DNA of 64,000 nucleotides from Muricoccus nepalensis (lineage in GTDB: Bacteria; Pseudomonadota; Alphaproteobacteria; Acetobacterales; Acetobacteraceae). The position numbers and the translations under genes are program-made. Location: contig NZ_RCZP01000001.1 of the NCBI RefSeq assembly GCF_006438825.1, positions 373,056 to 437,055 on the forward strand. Reading direction: 5' to 3'. A model generated the notes under the pieces. It searched no databases, was not told the origin of the DNA, and saw only the letters and a program-made list of their open reading frames with translations. The number at the start of each line of letters is the position of its first letter. Position 1 is the first letter of the stretch. Below, piece by piece: positions 24,544 to 32,306 of this stretch.

Positions 24544-26162
24544 GCCGCCGCGTGCTGCTCCCGCAGCTTGAGGAACTTCAGCGTCGGCCATTCCTCCTCC
24601 GCCCGGTTCCGCCGCCAGTCGCTCGTGAAGAAGGCCACCAGCGCCCCGTCATGGTCCTCCGCCGTGTCGTGCGGCGCGGAGCGGCGGAACTCGTCCATCG
24701 CCGCCCGGTCCTCGGAGGCCACCCAGCGCATCATCCCCCAGGGCGTGCTCTCGTAGCGGCTCGGCACCGAGTATTCCGCCTTCAGCCGCTCCGCCAGCAC
24801 GTCGAGCTGCAGCGCGCCCACCACGCCCACCACCGGCGGCGTCCCGTCCAGCGGGCGGAAGAGCTGCACCACCCCCTCCTCGGCGAGCTGCTCCAGCGCG
24901 GTGCGCAGCTTCTTGCCGACCATCGCGTCCTCGATCATCACGCGGCGCAGGATCTCGGGCGCGAAGCTCGGCACGCCCCGGAAGTTCAGCGCCTCCCCCT
25001 CGGTCAGGGTGTCGCCGATGCGGAGGATGCCGTGGTTGGCGATCCCCACCACGTCCCCCGGCCAGGCCTCCTGCGCCACCTGTCGGTCCTGCGCGAAGAA
25101 GAACAGCGGCGCGTTGACGGGAACCTGCTTGCCCGTCCGGGTCTGCCGAAGCCGCATTCCCTTCTCCAGCCGGCCGGAGCAGATGCGGAGGAAGGCCACG
25201 CGGTCCCGGTGGTTCGGGTCCATGTTCGCCTGGATCTTGAAGACGAAGCCCGTCAGCGCCGGCTCCTCCGGGCGCACGCGCCGCGTGTCCGCCGGCCGCA
25301 TCCCCGGCTGCGGCGCGAAGCGCGACAGCCCCTCCAGCAGGTGCCCGATCCCGAAGTCCCGCAGCGCCGAGCCGAAGTAGACGGGGGTCATCGTCCCCTC
25401 GCGGAAAGCCTCCAGGTCGAAGCTCTTGAAGGCCCCCGCCAGCTCCGCGCCCTCCCGCAGCGCCTCCGCCTCGGCGGCCGGCACCATCTCGTCGAGCCTC
25501 GGGTCGTCGAGCCCGGTCAGCTTCACCGGCCCGGATCCCTCCGCCAGCAGGTGCAGCGCCGGCTCCAGCATGTCGTAGGTGCCGAGGAACCCGCGCCCCG
25601 ACCCCACCGGCCAGGCCGCCGGCGTCACGTCCAGCGCAAGCGTCTTCTCGATCTCGTCCAGCAGCTCGAAGACGTCCCGGCTCTCGCGGTCCATCTTGTT
25701 GATGAAGGTGATGATCGGGATGTCCCGCAGACGGCAGACCTCGAAGAGCTTCCGCGTCTGCGCCTCGATTCCCTTGGCGGCGTCGATCACCATCACCGCC
25801 GCGTCCACCGCCGTCAGCGTCCGGTAGGTGTCCTCCGAGAAGTCCTCGTGGCCCGGCGTGTCCAGCAGGTTGAACACCACCCCATCCCTCTCGAAGGTCA
25901 TGACGGAGGTCGCGACCGAGATGCCGCGGTCCTGCTCGATCTTCATCCAGTCCGAGCGCGTCCGCCGCCGGTCGCCCTTGGCGCGCACCTGGCCCGCCAG
26001 CTGGATGGCGCCGCCGCGCAGCAGCAGCTTCTCCGTCAGCGTCGTCTTGCCGGCGTCGGGGTGGGCGATGATGGCGAAGGCCCGCCGCCGCGCGGCCTCG
26101 CGCGCCACGTTGGCGCTGGCGGGGTCCGTGCGGAGGGCCTCGATCGGGGTGGTCTGGTCCAT
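24540..26162 (-). CDS. prfC: Peptide chain release factor 3
   Basis: 540 residues; GTPase that removes RF1/RF2 from the ribosome after termination. The G domain shows AIIAHPDAGKTTLTEKLLL (P-loop), the switch I region TRSDWMKIEQDRGISVATSV, LLDTPGHEDFSEDT, and FINKMDRE for guanine specificity. The C-terminal part includes ILRRVMIEDAMVGKKLRTAL and VVGVVGALQLDVLAERL, typical of RF3. Start ATG 26162 (MDQTTPIEALR) is preferred over longer reading. Its stop is coupled to the broken nucleotidase frame. Confidence 0.95.
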   Translation of the reverse strand: MDQTTPIEALRTDPASANVAREAARRRAFAIIAHPDAGKTTLTEKLLLRGGAIQLAGQVRAKGDRRRTRSDWMKIEQDRGISVATSVMTFERDGVVFNLLDTPGHEDFSEDTYRTLTAVDAAVMVIDAAKGIEAQTRKLFEVCRLRDIPIITFINKMDRESRDVFELLDEIEKTLALDVTPAAWPVGSGRGFLGTYDMLEPALHLLAEGSGPVKLTGLDDPRLDEMVPAAEAEALREGAELAGAFKSFDLEAFREGTMTPVYFGSALRDFGIGHLLEGLSRFAPQPGMRPADTRRVRPEEPALTGFVFKIQANMDPNHRDRVAFLRICSGRLEKGMRLRQTRTGKQVPVNAPLFFFAQDRQVAQEAWPGDVVGIANHGILRIGDTLTEGEALNFRGVPSFAPEILRRVMIEDAMVGKKLRTALEQLAEEGVVQLFRPLDGTPPVVGVVGALQLDVLAERLKAEYSVPSRYESTPWGMMRWVASEDRAAMDEFRRSAPHDTAEDHDGALVAFFTSDWRRNRAEEEWPTLKFLKLREQHAAA

Positions 26163-26237
26163 GCCCGCTATCTGGCGAGGTTGCGGCCCCGCTGCAACGC
26201 ATAAGGCTGCAACCCCCGGCACCCCGTGGAACAGGGC

Positions 26238-27407
26238 TCAGCCGTAGCGCCGACGCAGCTGGTTCAGCCCGACCGTCATCAGCCCCCCGAAGAGGATCAC
26301 CAGCGTCACCGGCCGCGGCGTGCCGTCCGCGAGCAGCCCGACCGCCGTGCTGCCGAGCGCCGCCACCGCGAACTGCATCGTCCCGAGCAGCGCGGACGCC
26401 GTCCCCGCCCGCTGCCCGTGCCGCGCCAGCGCCCCCACCGCGGAGTTCGGCAGCACGAGGCTGCTCGCGGTCAGCAGCAGGACCACCGGCGGGAAGACGC
26501 CCCAGATCCCGCCCCAGCCCGTCCAGCCCAGCAGCGTCAGCAGCGCCGCGGCGCCGAGGACGGCGAAGGAGGCCGCCGTCAGCACCCGCCCGGACCCGAA
26601 GCGCGCCGCCAGCATCGGGTTGAGCTGCGCCCCCCCGATGAAGCCCGCCGCCGAGGCCCCGAAGATGATCGCGAACTGGCCGGGGGTGATCCCGAAATGC
26701 TCGATGTAGATCGCCGGTGCCCCGCTGATGTAGGCGAAGACGCAGAACATCACCGCCGAGCCCAGCAGCGCGTGGGTGAGGAAGACCGGCTCCGTCACCA
26801 CGCGGCGATAGCCCCGCAGCAACCCCCAGAGCCCCTGGCGCAGCCGGCGCTCCACCGGGAGCGTGTCCGGCAGCAGCCGCCAGACGAGCAGGCAGGACAG
26901 CGCCCCGTAGCCCGCCATCACCCAGAAGATCGAGCGCCACCCCGCCACCCCCAGCAGCAGCCCGCCGAGCGAGGGCGCGAGGATCGGCGCCGCCCCCATG
27001 ACGAGGATGAGCCGCGACATCAGCCGCGCCGCCTCCAGCCCCGTCGCGATGTCGCGCACCACCGCCCGCGGGATGACCGAGCTCGCCGAGGCGCCGAAGG
27101 CCGCGATCCCCCGGAAGAGCGCGAGCGTCCCCATGTCCGGCGACAGCGCGCAGCCGATGGAGGCGAGGGTGTAGACCACCGTCCCCACGATCAGCGGCCC
27201 GCGCCGCCCGAAGCGGTCGGACAGGCTGCCCTGCGTCACCTGCCCGACCGCGAGCCCGATGAACCAGGTCGCGAGCGTCAGCTGCGCGCTGCCCGCGCCC
27301 GTCCGGAACCCCGCCTCGATCGTCGGGAAGGCCGGCAGGTACATGTCGGTCGAGATCGGGTTGATCGCGGTCAGGAAGCCGAGCAGCAGGGGGAGCCAGG
27401 ACGGCAT
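26238..27407 (-). CDS. Bcr/CflA-family MFS drug-type exporter
   Basis: About 389 residues and 12 hydrophobic helices. The N-terminal INPISTDMYLPAFPTIEAGF is the Bcr/CflA family hallmark, followed by the MFS loop QGSLSDRFGRRGPLIVG and RGIAAFGASASSVIPRAVVRD. Exports drugs or small metabolites by proton antiport; some relatives export sulfonamides, bicyclomycin or dipeptides. Start ATG 27407 (MPSWLPLLLGFL). The promoter region upstream (27408-27519) borders a Fur box that also serves, or only serves, the divergent unknown gene. Confidence 0.9.
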   Translation of the reverse strand: MPSWLPLLLGFLTAINPISTDMYLPAFPTIEAGFRTGAGSAQLTLATWFIGLAVGQVTQGSLSDRFGRRGPLIVGTVVYTLASIGCALSPDMGTLALFRGIAAFGASASSVIPRAVVRDIATGLEAARLMSRLILVMGAAPILAPSLGGLLLGVAGWRSIFWVMAGYGALSCLLVWRLLPDTLPVERRLRQGLWGLLRGYRRVVTEPVFLTHALLGSAVMFCVFAYISGAPAIYIEHFGITPGQFAIIFGASAAGFIGGAQLNPMLAARFGSGRVLTAASFAVLGAAALLTLLGWTGWGGIWGVFPPVVLLLTASSLVLPNSAVGALARHGQRAGTASALLGTMQFAVAALGSTAVGLLADGTPRPVTLVILFGGLMTVGLNQLRRRYG

Positions 27408-27519
27408 GGGCACCTTCTTCCGATCACGCCCGCCTTGCTGCACCGCAGCAAGCGCCTTTGAAAGGCCTATTTCCGCATGGCCCCTGCGCCCGGGCGGCAG
27501 AATGCGACGCCGATCACTT

Positions 27520-27538
27520 GCGAACGATTATCATTGTC
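27520..27538 (-). promoter_or_regulatory. Putative Fur box
   Basis: Reads gacaatgataatcgttcgc on the minus strand and matches 15 of 19 positions of the classical Fur consensus gataatgataatcattatc, standing out from very GC-rich surroundings. It lies 37 bases before ATG 27576 and 112 bases before the exporter start, so it could control either. Confidence 0.6.
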
Positions 27539-27575
27539 GCCAGACTGCCGGAGCACCCCGCATCGGAGAGACCCC

Positions 27576-28022
27576 ATGACCACCCGCGGCCTTCCCACCT
27601 GGCCCTGGAGCAGTGCCGCCCCGGAGGACCTTCCCCCCGCCGAGTCCGTGCTGCTGGACGCGACCCGCGCCTGGGTGGAGGCGACCTGCGAGGGCCGGCC
27701 CGCCCTCGCCGCCCTCCGCCTGCCGCTGGTCACCGAGGGGATCGGGGAGGCCGCGCGCCCGCTCGACGCCGTGCTGCAGGGCATCGCCCTCCCGGGCTCC
27801 ATGGGCTGCCGGCTCTGCCCGCGCCTCACCCCGGCCGAGGGCGCGCTGCTCATGGCCCTCGCCCTCGCCCAGCGCGCCCCGCGGCGGGAAGCGCTCGCCG
27901 CCTTCCTCCGCCTCGCACCGCCCGGCGCCGCCTACGCCGCGGTCGGGCCCGCGTTGGCCCTCGGCCTCACGCTCCGGCGCGCCGGGCTGCTCCTGGCCAA
28001 CCCGCTCCGCGCGGAGCCCTGA
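27576..28022 (+). CDS. Hypothetical protein behind a Fur box
   Basis: 148 residues with no domain that I recognise. Hydrophobic-rich alpha-helical composition (GALLMALALAQRAP, then GPALALGLTLRRAGLLLANP) but no clear membrane anchor or signal peptide. A CRLC motif near residue 71 in MGCRLCPRLTPAEGALL could bind metal or heme. Start ATG 27576 (MTTRGLPTW) lies 37 bases after the putative Fur box, implying iron-dependent expression. A role in iron or heme handling is only an inference. Confidence 0.75.
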   Translation: MTTRGLPTWPWSSAAPEDLPPAESVLLDATRAWVEATCEGRPALAALRLPLVTEGIGEAARPLDAVLQGIALPGSMGCRLCPRLTPAEGALLMALALAQRAPRREALAAFLRLAPPGAAYAAVGPALALGLTLRRAGLLLANPLRAEP

Positions 28023-28056
28023 GGCCGGCGCCGCGCCGCCCGCCGGCGCGGCCCGC

Positions 28057-28644
28057 CTACCAGCGGCGGGACTGCCCGCAGTCGAGGTGCACGAAGCCGT
28101 CCCGCCGGTAGAGCCCGACGCCCCCCAGCCCCATGGTCGCCGCCAGCCGCGCCATGCCCACCGAGTCCCGCCCGGGCAGCCGCATGTCCCCGGCCATGCC
28201 CGACATGTGCAGCGACACCGTCGAGACCCGCGCGAGCCGCCGCCCGAGCGCCGCGTTCGTCTCCTCGGCCCGGTAGCCGCTGATCACCTCGAAGGCCTCC
28301 GTCGCCTCCATCCGCGCGGCCACCGCGTTCATCACGTCGAACAGGCGCGGGTCCATGGGCGTCACCTCCTCGCGCGAGAGGTCGCGGAACACCCAGTCGA
28401 GCTCCTTCAGCGCCTCCGCCACGTAGCGGCCGTCGGCGAAGTAGACGCCGGAGAAGAAATCGCTCGTGTAGGCGCGCCGCACCGTCAGCCGCCGCGCGCC
28501 CCGCGCCGCCTGCGCCTCCGCCCGCCCCGGCACGGCCGCGCAGGCCAGCAGCCCGAGCCCCGCCCCGAGCAGGTTCCGCCGCCCCGTCGCGCCGCAGCAG
28601 TCGCAGGCCGGCGCCGCCGGCCGCTTGCCCCCGAAGACCCGCAT
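28057..28644 (-). CDS. DUF882/YcbK (MepK-like) murein peptidase, Tat-type signal
   Basis: 195 residues. The N-terminus carries GRRNLLGAGLGLLACAAVPG, a twin-arginine-like signal ending at AEAQA. The mature part is a zinc peptidase of the M15-related DUF882 family: VISGYRAEETNAALGRR, SLHMSGMAGDMRLP with metal-binding His and Asp, and a C-terminal HLDCG. MepK of E. coli cleaves 3-3 crosslinks made by L,D-transpeptidases, and here the gene directly follows one. Start: ATG 28644 overlaps the transpeptidase stop (TGATG); a GTG one codon earlier is possible. Confidence 0.88.
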   Translation of the reverse strand: MRVFGGKRPAAPACDCCGATGRRNLLGAGLGLLACAAVPGRAEAQAARGARRLTVRRAYTSDFFSGVYFADGRYVAEALKELDWVFRDLSREEVTPMDPRLFDVMNAVAARMEATEAFEVISGYRAEETNAALGRRLARVSTVSLHMSGMAGDMRLPGRDSVGMARLAATMGLGGVGLYRRDGFVHLDCGQSRRW

Positions 28645-30191
28645 CACCGCACCACCCCGCCGGAGAGGGCGACCCGCACCGCCCCCCGGTCCATCTCCCG
28701 CGCGTAGGCCTGGTCGAGGCCGTAGACATCCGGCCGCACCCGCGCCCGGCCGCCCTCCACCGTCACGGTGCTGTAGTGCAGCCGCACCGGCAGGCTCCGC
28801 CGAAGCGCGATCGTCTGGGTCTGCCGGCTGTCATAGGCGCGCGCGATGCGCGCCGCGTCCCAGCCCATGCCCTCGAGGACCACGGCCAGCAGCGCGTCGG
28901 GCTGCCCGAGCCGGATGCAGCCGGAGGAGAAGGCGCGGTCCGGCCGGCCGAAGAGGCTGCGGTCCGGCGTGTCGTGCAGGTAGATGTCGTCGGCGTTTGG
29001 CATGATGAACTTGATCCGTCCGAGCGCATTGCCGTCGCCGGCGTCCTGTCGGATGAGGTAGGGAAAGCGGTCCGCGCGCACGGCGGACCAGTCCACGCCG
29101 GCGGGATCGACCTCGATCCGCTCGCCGCCCAAGACGCTGTAGAGGCGGAAGCCCTTCGCGGTCATCCCCGCCGGGTCGCGGCGGAAGCGGGGCAGCAGGT
29201 CCTCGCGCGCGTTGCGCTCGGGCACGCCCCAGGTCGGGTTGAACTGCACGGTGGTCAGCCGCGCGCGCATCGTCGGCGTCGCGCGCGCGGGCTTGCCGAC
29301 GACGACCGCCATCCGCAGCAGCGCCCGCTCCCCCTCCATCACCGTGAGCTGGAAGTCGGGGATGTTCACCTCGACGCGCCGCTCCTCCCCCGGCCGCGCC
29401 GCGTTGCGCCGGAGGTCGAGCGCGGCCCGGAGCTGCGCCACGCGCCAGGAGGCCGGGCGGTTGAGCAGCCCCTGGCTGATCGCGCCCACGCGCCCGTCCG
29501 CCTCAAGCCCGTTGGCCGCCTGCCAGCGCCGCACCGCCGCCTCGAGGGGCGCGTCGTAGGTCGCGCCGCCGTCGCGCGCCGCGGCCAGCACCGGGTCCTC
29601 GGCCCGCAGCCGCGCCCGCAGCGCCGGGACCCGGACCGCGTCCACCAGCCCGGGGTCCAGCGTCGCCGCGCCCGGGGCGATCGGCTGCCAGCCGCCGGCG
29701 GCCACGATCCCGGCGGCGCGCGCCAGCTCCGCCCGCAGCACGGCGGCGCCCTCGGGCAGGTCCGCCGCGCGGTCGATCACGCGGGCGGGCTCGGCCGCGC
29801 CCACCAGCTCGGCCTGCCAGCGCGGGAAGTCGGCCGCCGCCGGGTCGCGCAGCACGTCGCCGCGCCCGGAGGGTTGGCGCAGGCGCGCGAGCACGAGGTC
29901 CCCCATCGCGGCGTTCGCCGCGTGGTAGACCCCCGCGTGGAAGGCCGCGGGATCGGAGGCGCCGAGCCCGTCCGGCGGGATCGCGTAGGACGCGGGGTCG
30001 AGCCCCTCCTGCCCCAGGCGGCGCAGCCGCGCGGCGAGCCGGAACACGGCGTCCCAGCTCCCCGGCCCCGGCCCGGCCGGCTGGACCGGGGCGGTCTCGG
30101 CCGCCTCGGCGGAGGGCGGCAGGAACTCCGCGCGCCCGATCGAGGGAAGGAGCCCGGCCATCAGGCCGGCGAGGGCGTCGCGTCTGCGCAT
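28644..30191 (-). CDS. YcbB-type L,D-transpeptidase
   Basis: 515 residues. Signal-like N-terminus (MRRRDALAGLMAGLLPSIGR). A helical domain and peptidoglycan-binding repeat follow (AAVRRWQAANGLEADGRVG). The YkuD catalytic domain shows TVQFNPTWGVP, PYLIRQD, IYLHDTPD and SSGCIRLG with the catalytic cysteine C425 and the preceding His. Forms 3-3 crosslinks in peptidoglycan, acting in the periplasm. The length and extra domain match LdtD/YcbB rather than short ErfK types. Cotranscribed with the DUF882 hydrolase. The unknown gene at 30404 is divergent. Confidence 0.92.
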   Translation of the reverse strand: MRRRDALAGLMAGLLPSIGRAEFLPPSAEAAETAPVQPAGPGPGSWDAVFRLAARLRRLGQEGLDPASYAIPPDGLGASDPAAFHAGVYHAANAAMGDLVLARLRQPSGRGDVLRDPAAADFPRWQAELVGAAEPARVIDRAADLPEGAAVLRAELARAAGIVAAGGWQPIAPGAATLDPGLVDAVRVPALRARLRAEDPVLAAARDGGATYDAPLEAAVRRWQAANGLEADGRVGAISQGLLNRPASWRVAQLRAALDLRRNAARPGEERRVEVNIPDFQLTVMEGERALLRMAVVVGKPARATPTMRARLTTVQFNPTWGVPERNAREDLLPRFRRDPAGMTAKGFRLYSVLGGERIEVDPAGVDWSAVRADRFPYLIRQDAGDGNALGRIKFIMPNADDIYLHDTPDRSLFGRPDRAFSSGCIRLGQPDALLAVVLEGMGWDAARIARAYDSRQTQTIALRRSLPVRLHYSTVTVEGGRARVRPDVYGLDQAYAREMDRGAVRVALSGGVVR

Positions 30192-30403
30192 GGCGCACGC
30201 ATAGACCCCGGGCGGGCCGGATGCCAGCCGAATGCGGCGCCTTCCCGCGCCCGGCGCGCGGGAAATCGGCCGGCCGATCAGCGGCCTGCCGGGCACGCGT
30301 CCCGCTCGCTGCCCCACCGGCGCCTCCGCCCGCGACGGGCCCGGCGCCGCTTTTCCGCCCGCCCCCGCTTGCCCCGGCCGGGCAACCCCGCGAGTCTGGC
30401 GGC

Positions 30404-31522
30404 ATGTCACAGCACGACCCCGGGGAGGATCCCGACCCCATCCGGTCCGGCCTCGCCCGCTTCCTCGACGGCCGAATCGCCCCCGGGCTGCGCCTGGTGG
30501 CGCCCGCCCCCCTCGCCGCGCTCCCCGGCGCCCCCACCCCGCCCGAGGCGGAGCCGCCCGGCGCCGAGCTGCCGGACTGGGCCGTCGTGCCGCGCGCCGG
30601 CGCCTTCCCCGAGGAGCTCCTCCGCCGCCTGCTGGCCGAGGCCTCCCCGGTCTTCGCGAACGACGGCTACGTCGTCTTCGCCCGTCGCCCCACCTTCGGC
30701 CTGCCCAACCTCCGCGACACCCCCCCGCTGCGCGCCTTGGCCGACCGCGCGGCCGGACGGAGCGAACCGGCCCCGCCGCCCCGGCCAGCCCCCGCGCCGG
30801 GCCTGCCCCCCAGCCGGCCGCCCATCCCCCCGCCCGCGGCCCGCCCCACCGCCCCGCCGCCGCCCGCCCGCGCGGAGCCTCCCGCCCCGCCCGCGATCCC
30901 GCCCGTGCCTGCGCCCGCGACCCCGCCCGGCGAGGCCGAGTTCCCGCCTCCGCCCTCCCTCGGCGGCCCCGGCTGGGGCGGCCTGCCCGCGCGCGTCGCC
31001 GCCATGCTCGGCCCGCTTCCGGGCCGCCGGGTCGGTGCCCTCGGCACGGACGCGAACGGCACCGCCCGGGCCCTCGCCGCCGCGGCCCTACCCCCCGGCG
31101 CCCTGCTGTTCGGCGGGGAGGAGGCCCTGCCCGAGAGCTGCCTCGACGCCGCGCTCCTCCTGCCCGGCGGCGCACCGACGGGTGAGGCCGCGCGGCTGGC
31201 CGGGCTGCTCCGCCCCGGCGGCCTCGCGTTGCTGGTGGCCGAGAACGCGGCCTCCCTCGGCCGGCGCCTCGCCGCGGCGCTGAACCGCCCCGTCCCGCCC
31301 GGCGGCACCACGGCGGAGGCGCTGCGCGGCGCGGCCCACGCGGCCGGCCTCGTGCCGCTGCGCCTGGAAGGCCACGGCCTCGACGCCTGGCGCGCCACGG
31401 CCGAGGCCCCGCCCCGCGGCCTCGGCCCCATGGACGCCGCGGCCGCCCTGCTCGAGGAGGCCGGGCAGGACGCCGGCCCGCGCCACGCCGCCTGGCTCCT
31501 CCTCCTCGTCCGCAAGCCCTGA
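30404..31522 (+). CDS. Hypothetical protein with Pro-rich linker and methyltransferase-like C-terminus
   Basis: About 372 residues from ATG 30404 (MSQHDPGEDP). The N-terminal ~120 residues include DWAVVPRAGAFPEELLRRLL. Residues ~125-190 are an extreme proline/alanine linker. The C-terminal ~180 residues read like a degraded SAM-methyltransferase fold: GRRVGALGTDANGT, then PESCLDAALLLPGGAPTGEA, then LLRPGGLALLVAENAASLGR, a pattern common to small-molecule methyltransferases. The glycine-rich SAM loop is not convincing (GALGTDANG). No signal peptide. Function unknown; the 212-base gap before it to the divergent transpeptidase start shows no other gene. Confidence 0.65.
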   Translation: MSQHDPGEDPDPIRSGLARFLDGRIAPGLRLVAPAPLAALPGAPTPPEAEPPGAELPDWAVVPRAGAFPEELLRRLLAEASPVFANDGYVVFARRPTFGLPNLRDTPPLRALADRAAGRSEPAPPPRPAPAPGLPPSRPPIPPPAARPTAPPPPARAEPPAPPAIPPVPAPATPPGEAEFPPPPSLGGPGWGGLPARVAAMLGPLPGRRVGALGTDANGTARALAAAALPPGALLFGGEEALPESCLDAALLLPGGAPTGEAARLAGLLRPGGLALLVAENAASLGRRLAAALNRPVPPGGTTAEALRGAAHAAGLVPLRLEGHGLDAWRATAEAPPRGLGPMDAAAALLEEAGQDAGPRHAAWLLLLVRKP

Positions 31523-31580
31523 TGCTAGCCGCGGAACGGTCGTGTAGTGTCGCGCCGAATGAGCAAGGGGCGCGCGGCGC

Positions 31581-32300
31581 ATGACCTGGTCCATCGTCGC
31601 CCATGATCCCGCGACCGGCGCCTTCGCCGTCGCCGTGACCACCTGCAACTTCGCGGTCGGCGCCTCCTGCCCGCATGTCCGCGCGGGCGTGGGCGCCGTC
31701 TCCACCCAGTCCTTCACCAACCGCTACCTCGGCCCGGCGGTGCTCGACGGCATGGCGCGCGGCCTGCCCCCGGCCGCGGCGATCGAGGGCGCGCTCGCCG
31801 GCGACGACGGGCGGCACCTACGCCAGGTCCACGCGGTGGACCGCTTCGGCCGCAGCGCCGCCTTCACGGGGGCGAACTGCGTGGAATGGGCGGGGGACTA
31901 CGTCGCGACCGGCTTCTCAGTCGCCGGCAACATGCTCGCGGGCCCGGCCGTGGTGAACGACACCGTCGCGGCCTTCACCATCAACGCCGGGATGCCCCTC
32001 CCCGAGCGGCTCGCCCTGGCACTCGACGCCGGCGAGGCCGCGGGCGGCGACCGGCGCGGCCGCCAGTCCGCCGCCATGCGGATGATCACGACCGAGGACT
32101 TCCCCGACCTCGACCTCCGCGTCGACGACCACCCCGAGCCCCTGGCCGAGCTGGCGCGGCTGCTCGCGATCTGGCGGCGCGACCGCGCGCCCTTCCTCGA
32201 CCGGCAGCCCCGCAAGGCCAACCCCACGGGCTACGTCGACATGGAGGCCATCGAGGCCGCCTGGAAGGCCGCCGGGCTGGACCTCCGCTTCCGGCGGTAG
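31581..32300 (+). CDS. DUF1028 family protein (Ntn-hydrolase fold)
   Basis: 239 residues. MTWSIVAHDPATGAFAVAVT and GAVSTQSFTNRYLGPAVLDG are conserved in DUF1028, a family with an Ntn-hydrolase-like fold. DRFGRSAAFTGANCVEWAGD and NMLAGPAVVNDTVAAF also match. The family occurs alone or fused to peptidoglycan-binding domains and has no assigned substrate. Start ATG 31581 places the Ntn-type second residue Thr at the N-terminus. It converges on the GGDEF/EAL gene 6 bases away. Confidence 0.87.
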   Translation: MTWSIVAHDPATGAFAVAVTTCNFAVGASCPHVRAGVGAVSTQSFTNRYLGPAVLDGMARGLPPAAAIEGALAGDDGRHLRQVHAVDRFGRSAAFTGANCVEWAGDYVATGFSVAGNMLAGPAVVNDTVAAFTINAGMPLPERLALALDAGEAAGGDRRGRQSAAMRMITTEDFPDLDLRVDDHPEPLAELARLLAIWRRDRAPFLDRQPRKANPTGYVDMEAIEAAWKAAGLDLRFRR

Positions 32301-32306
32301 CCCGCC

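Noticed and set aside
24057-24571. Two separate small genes behind prfC
   Set aside because: The two frames carry complementary halves of one nucleotidase-like domain, so a single frameshifted gene is the better reading.
28644-31817. A 1057-codon minus-strand frame around the L,D-transpeptidase
   Set aside because: The part before ATG 30191 is low-complexity Arg/Gly/Ala antisense to the hypothetical gene and has no signal peptide or domain; the real protein starts at 30191.
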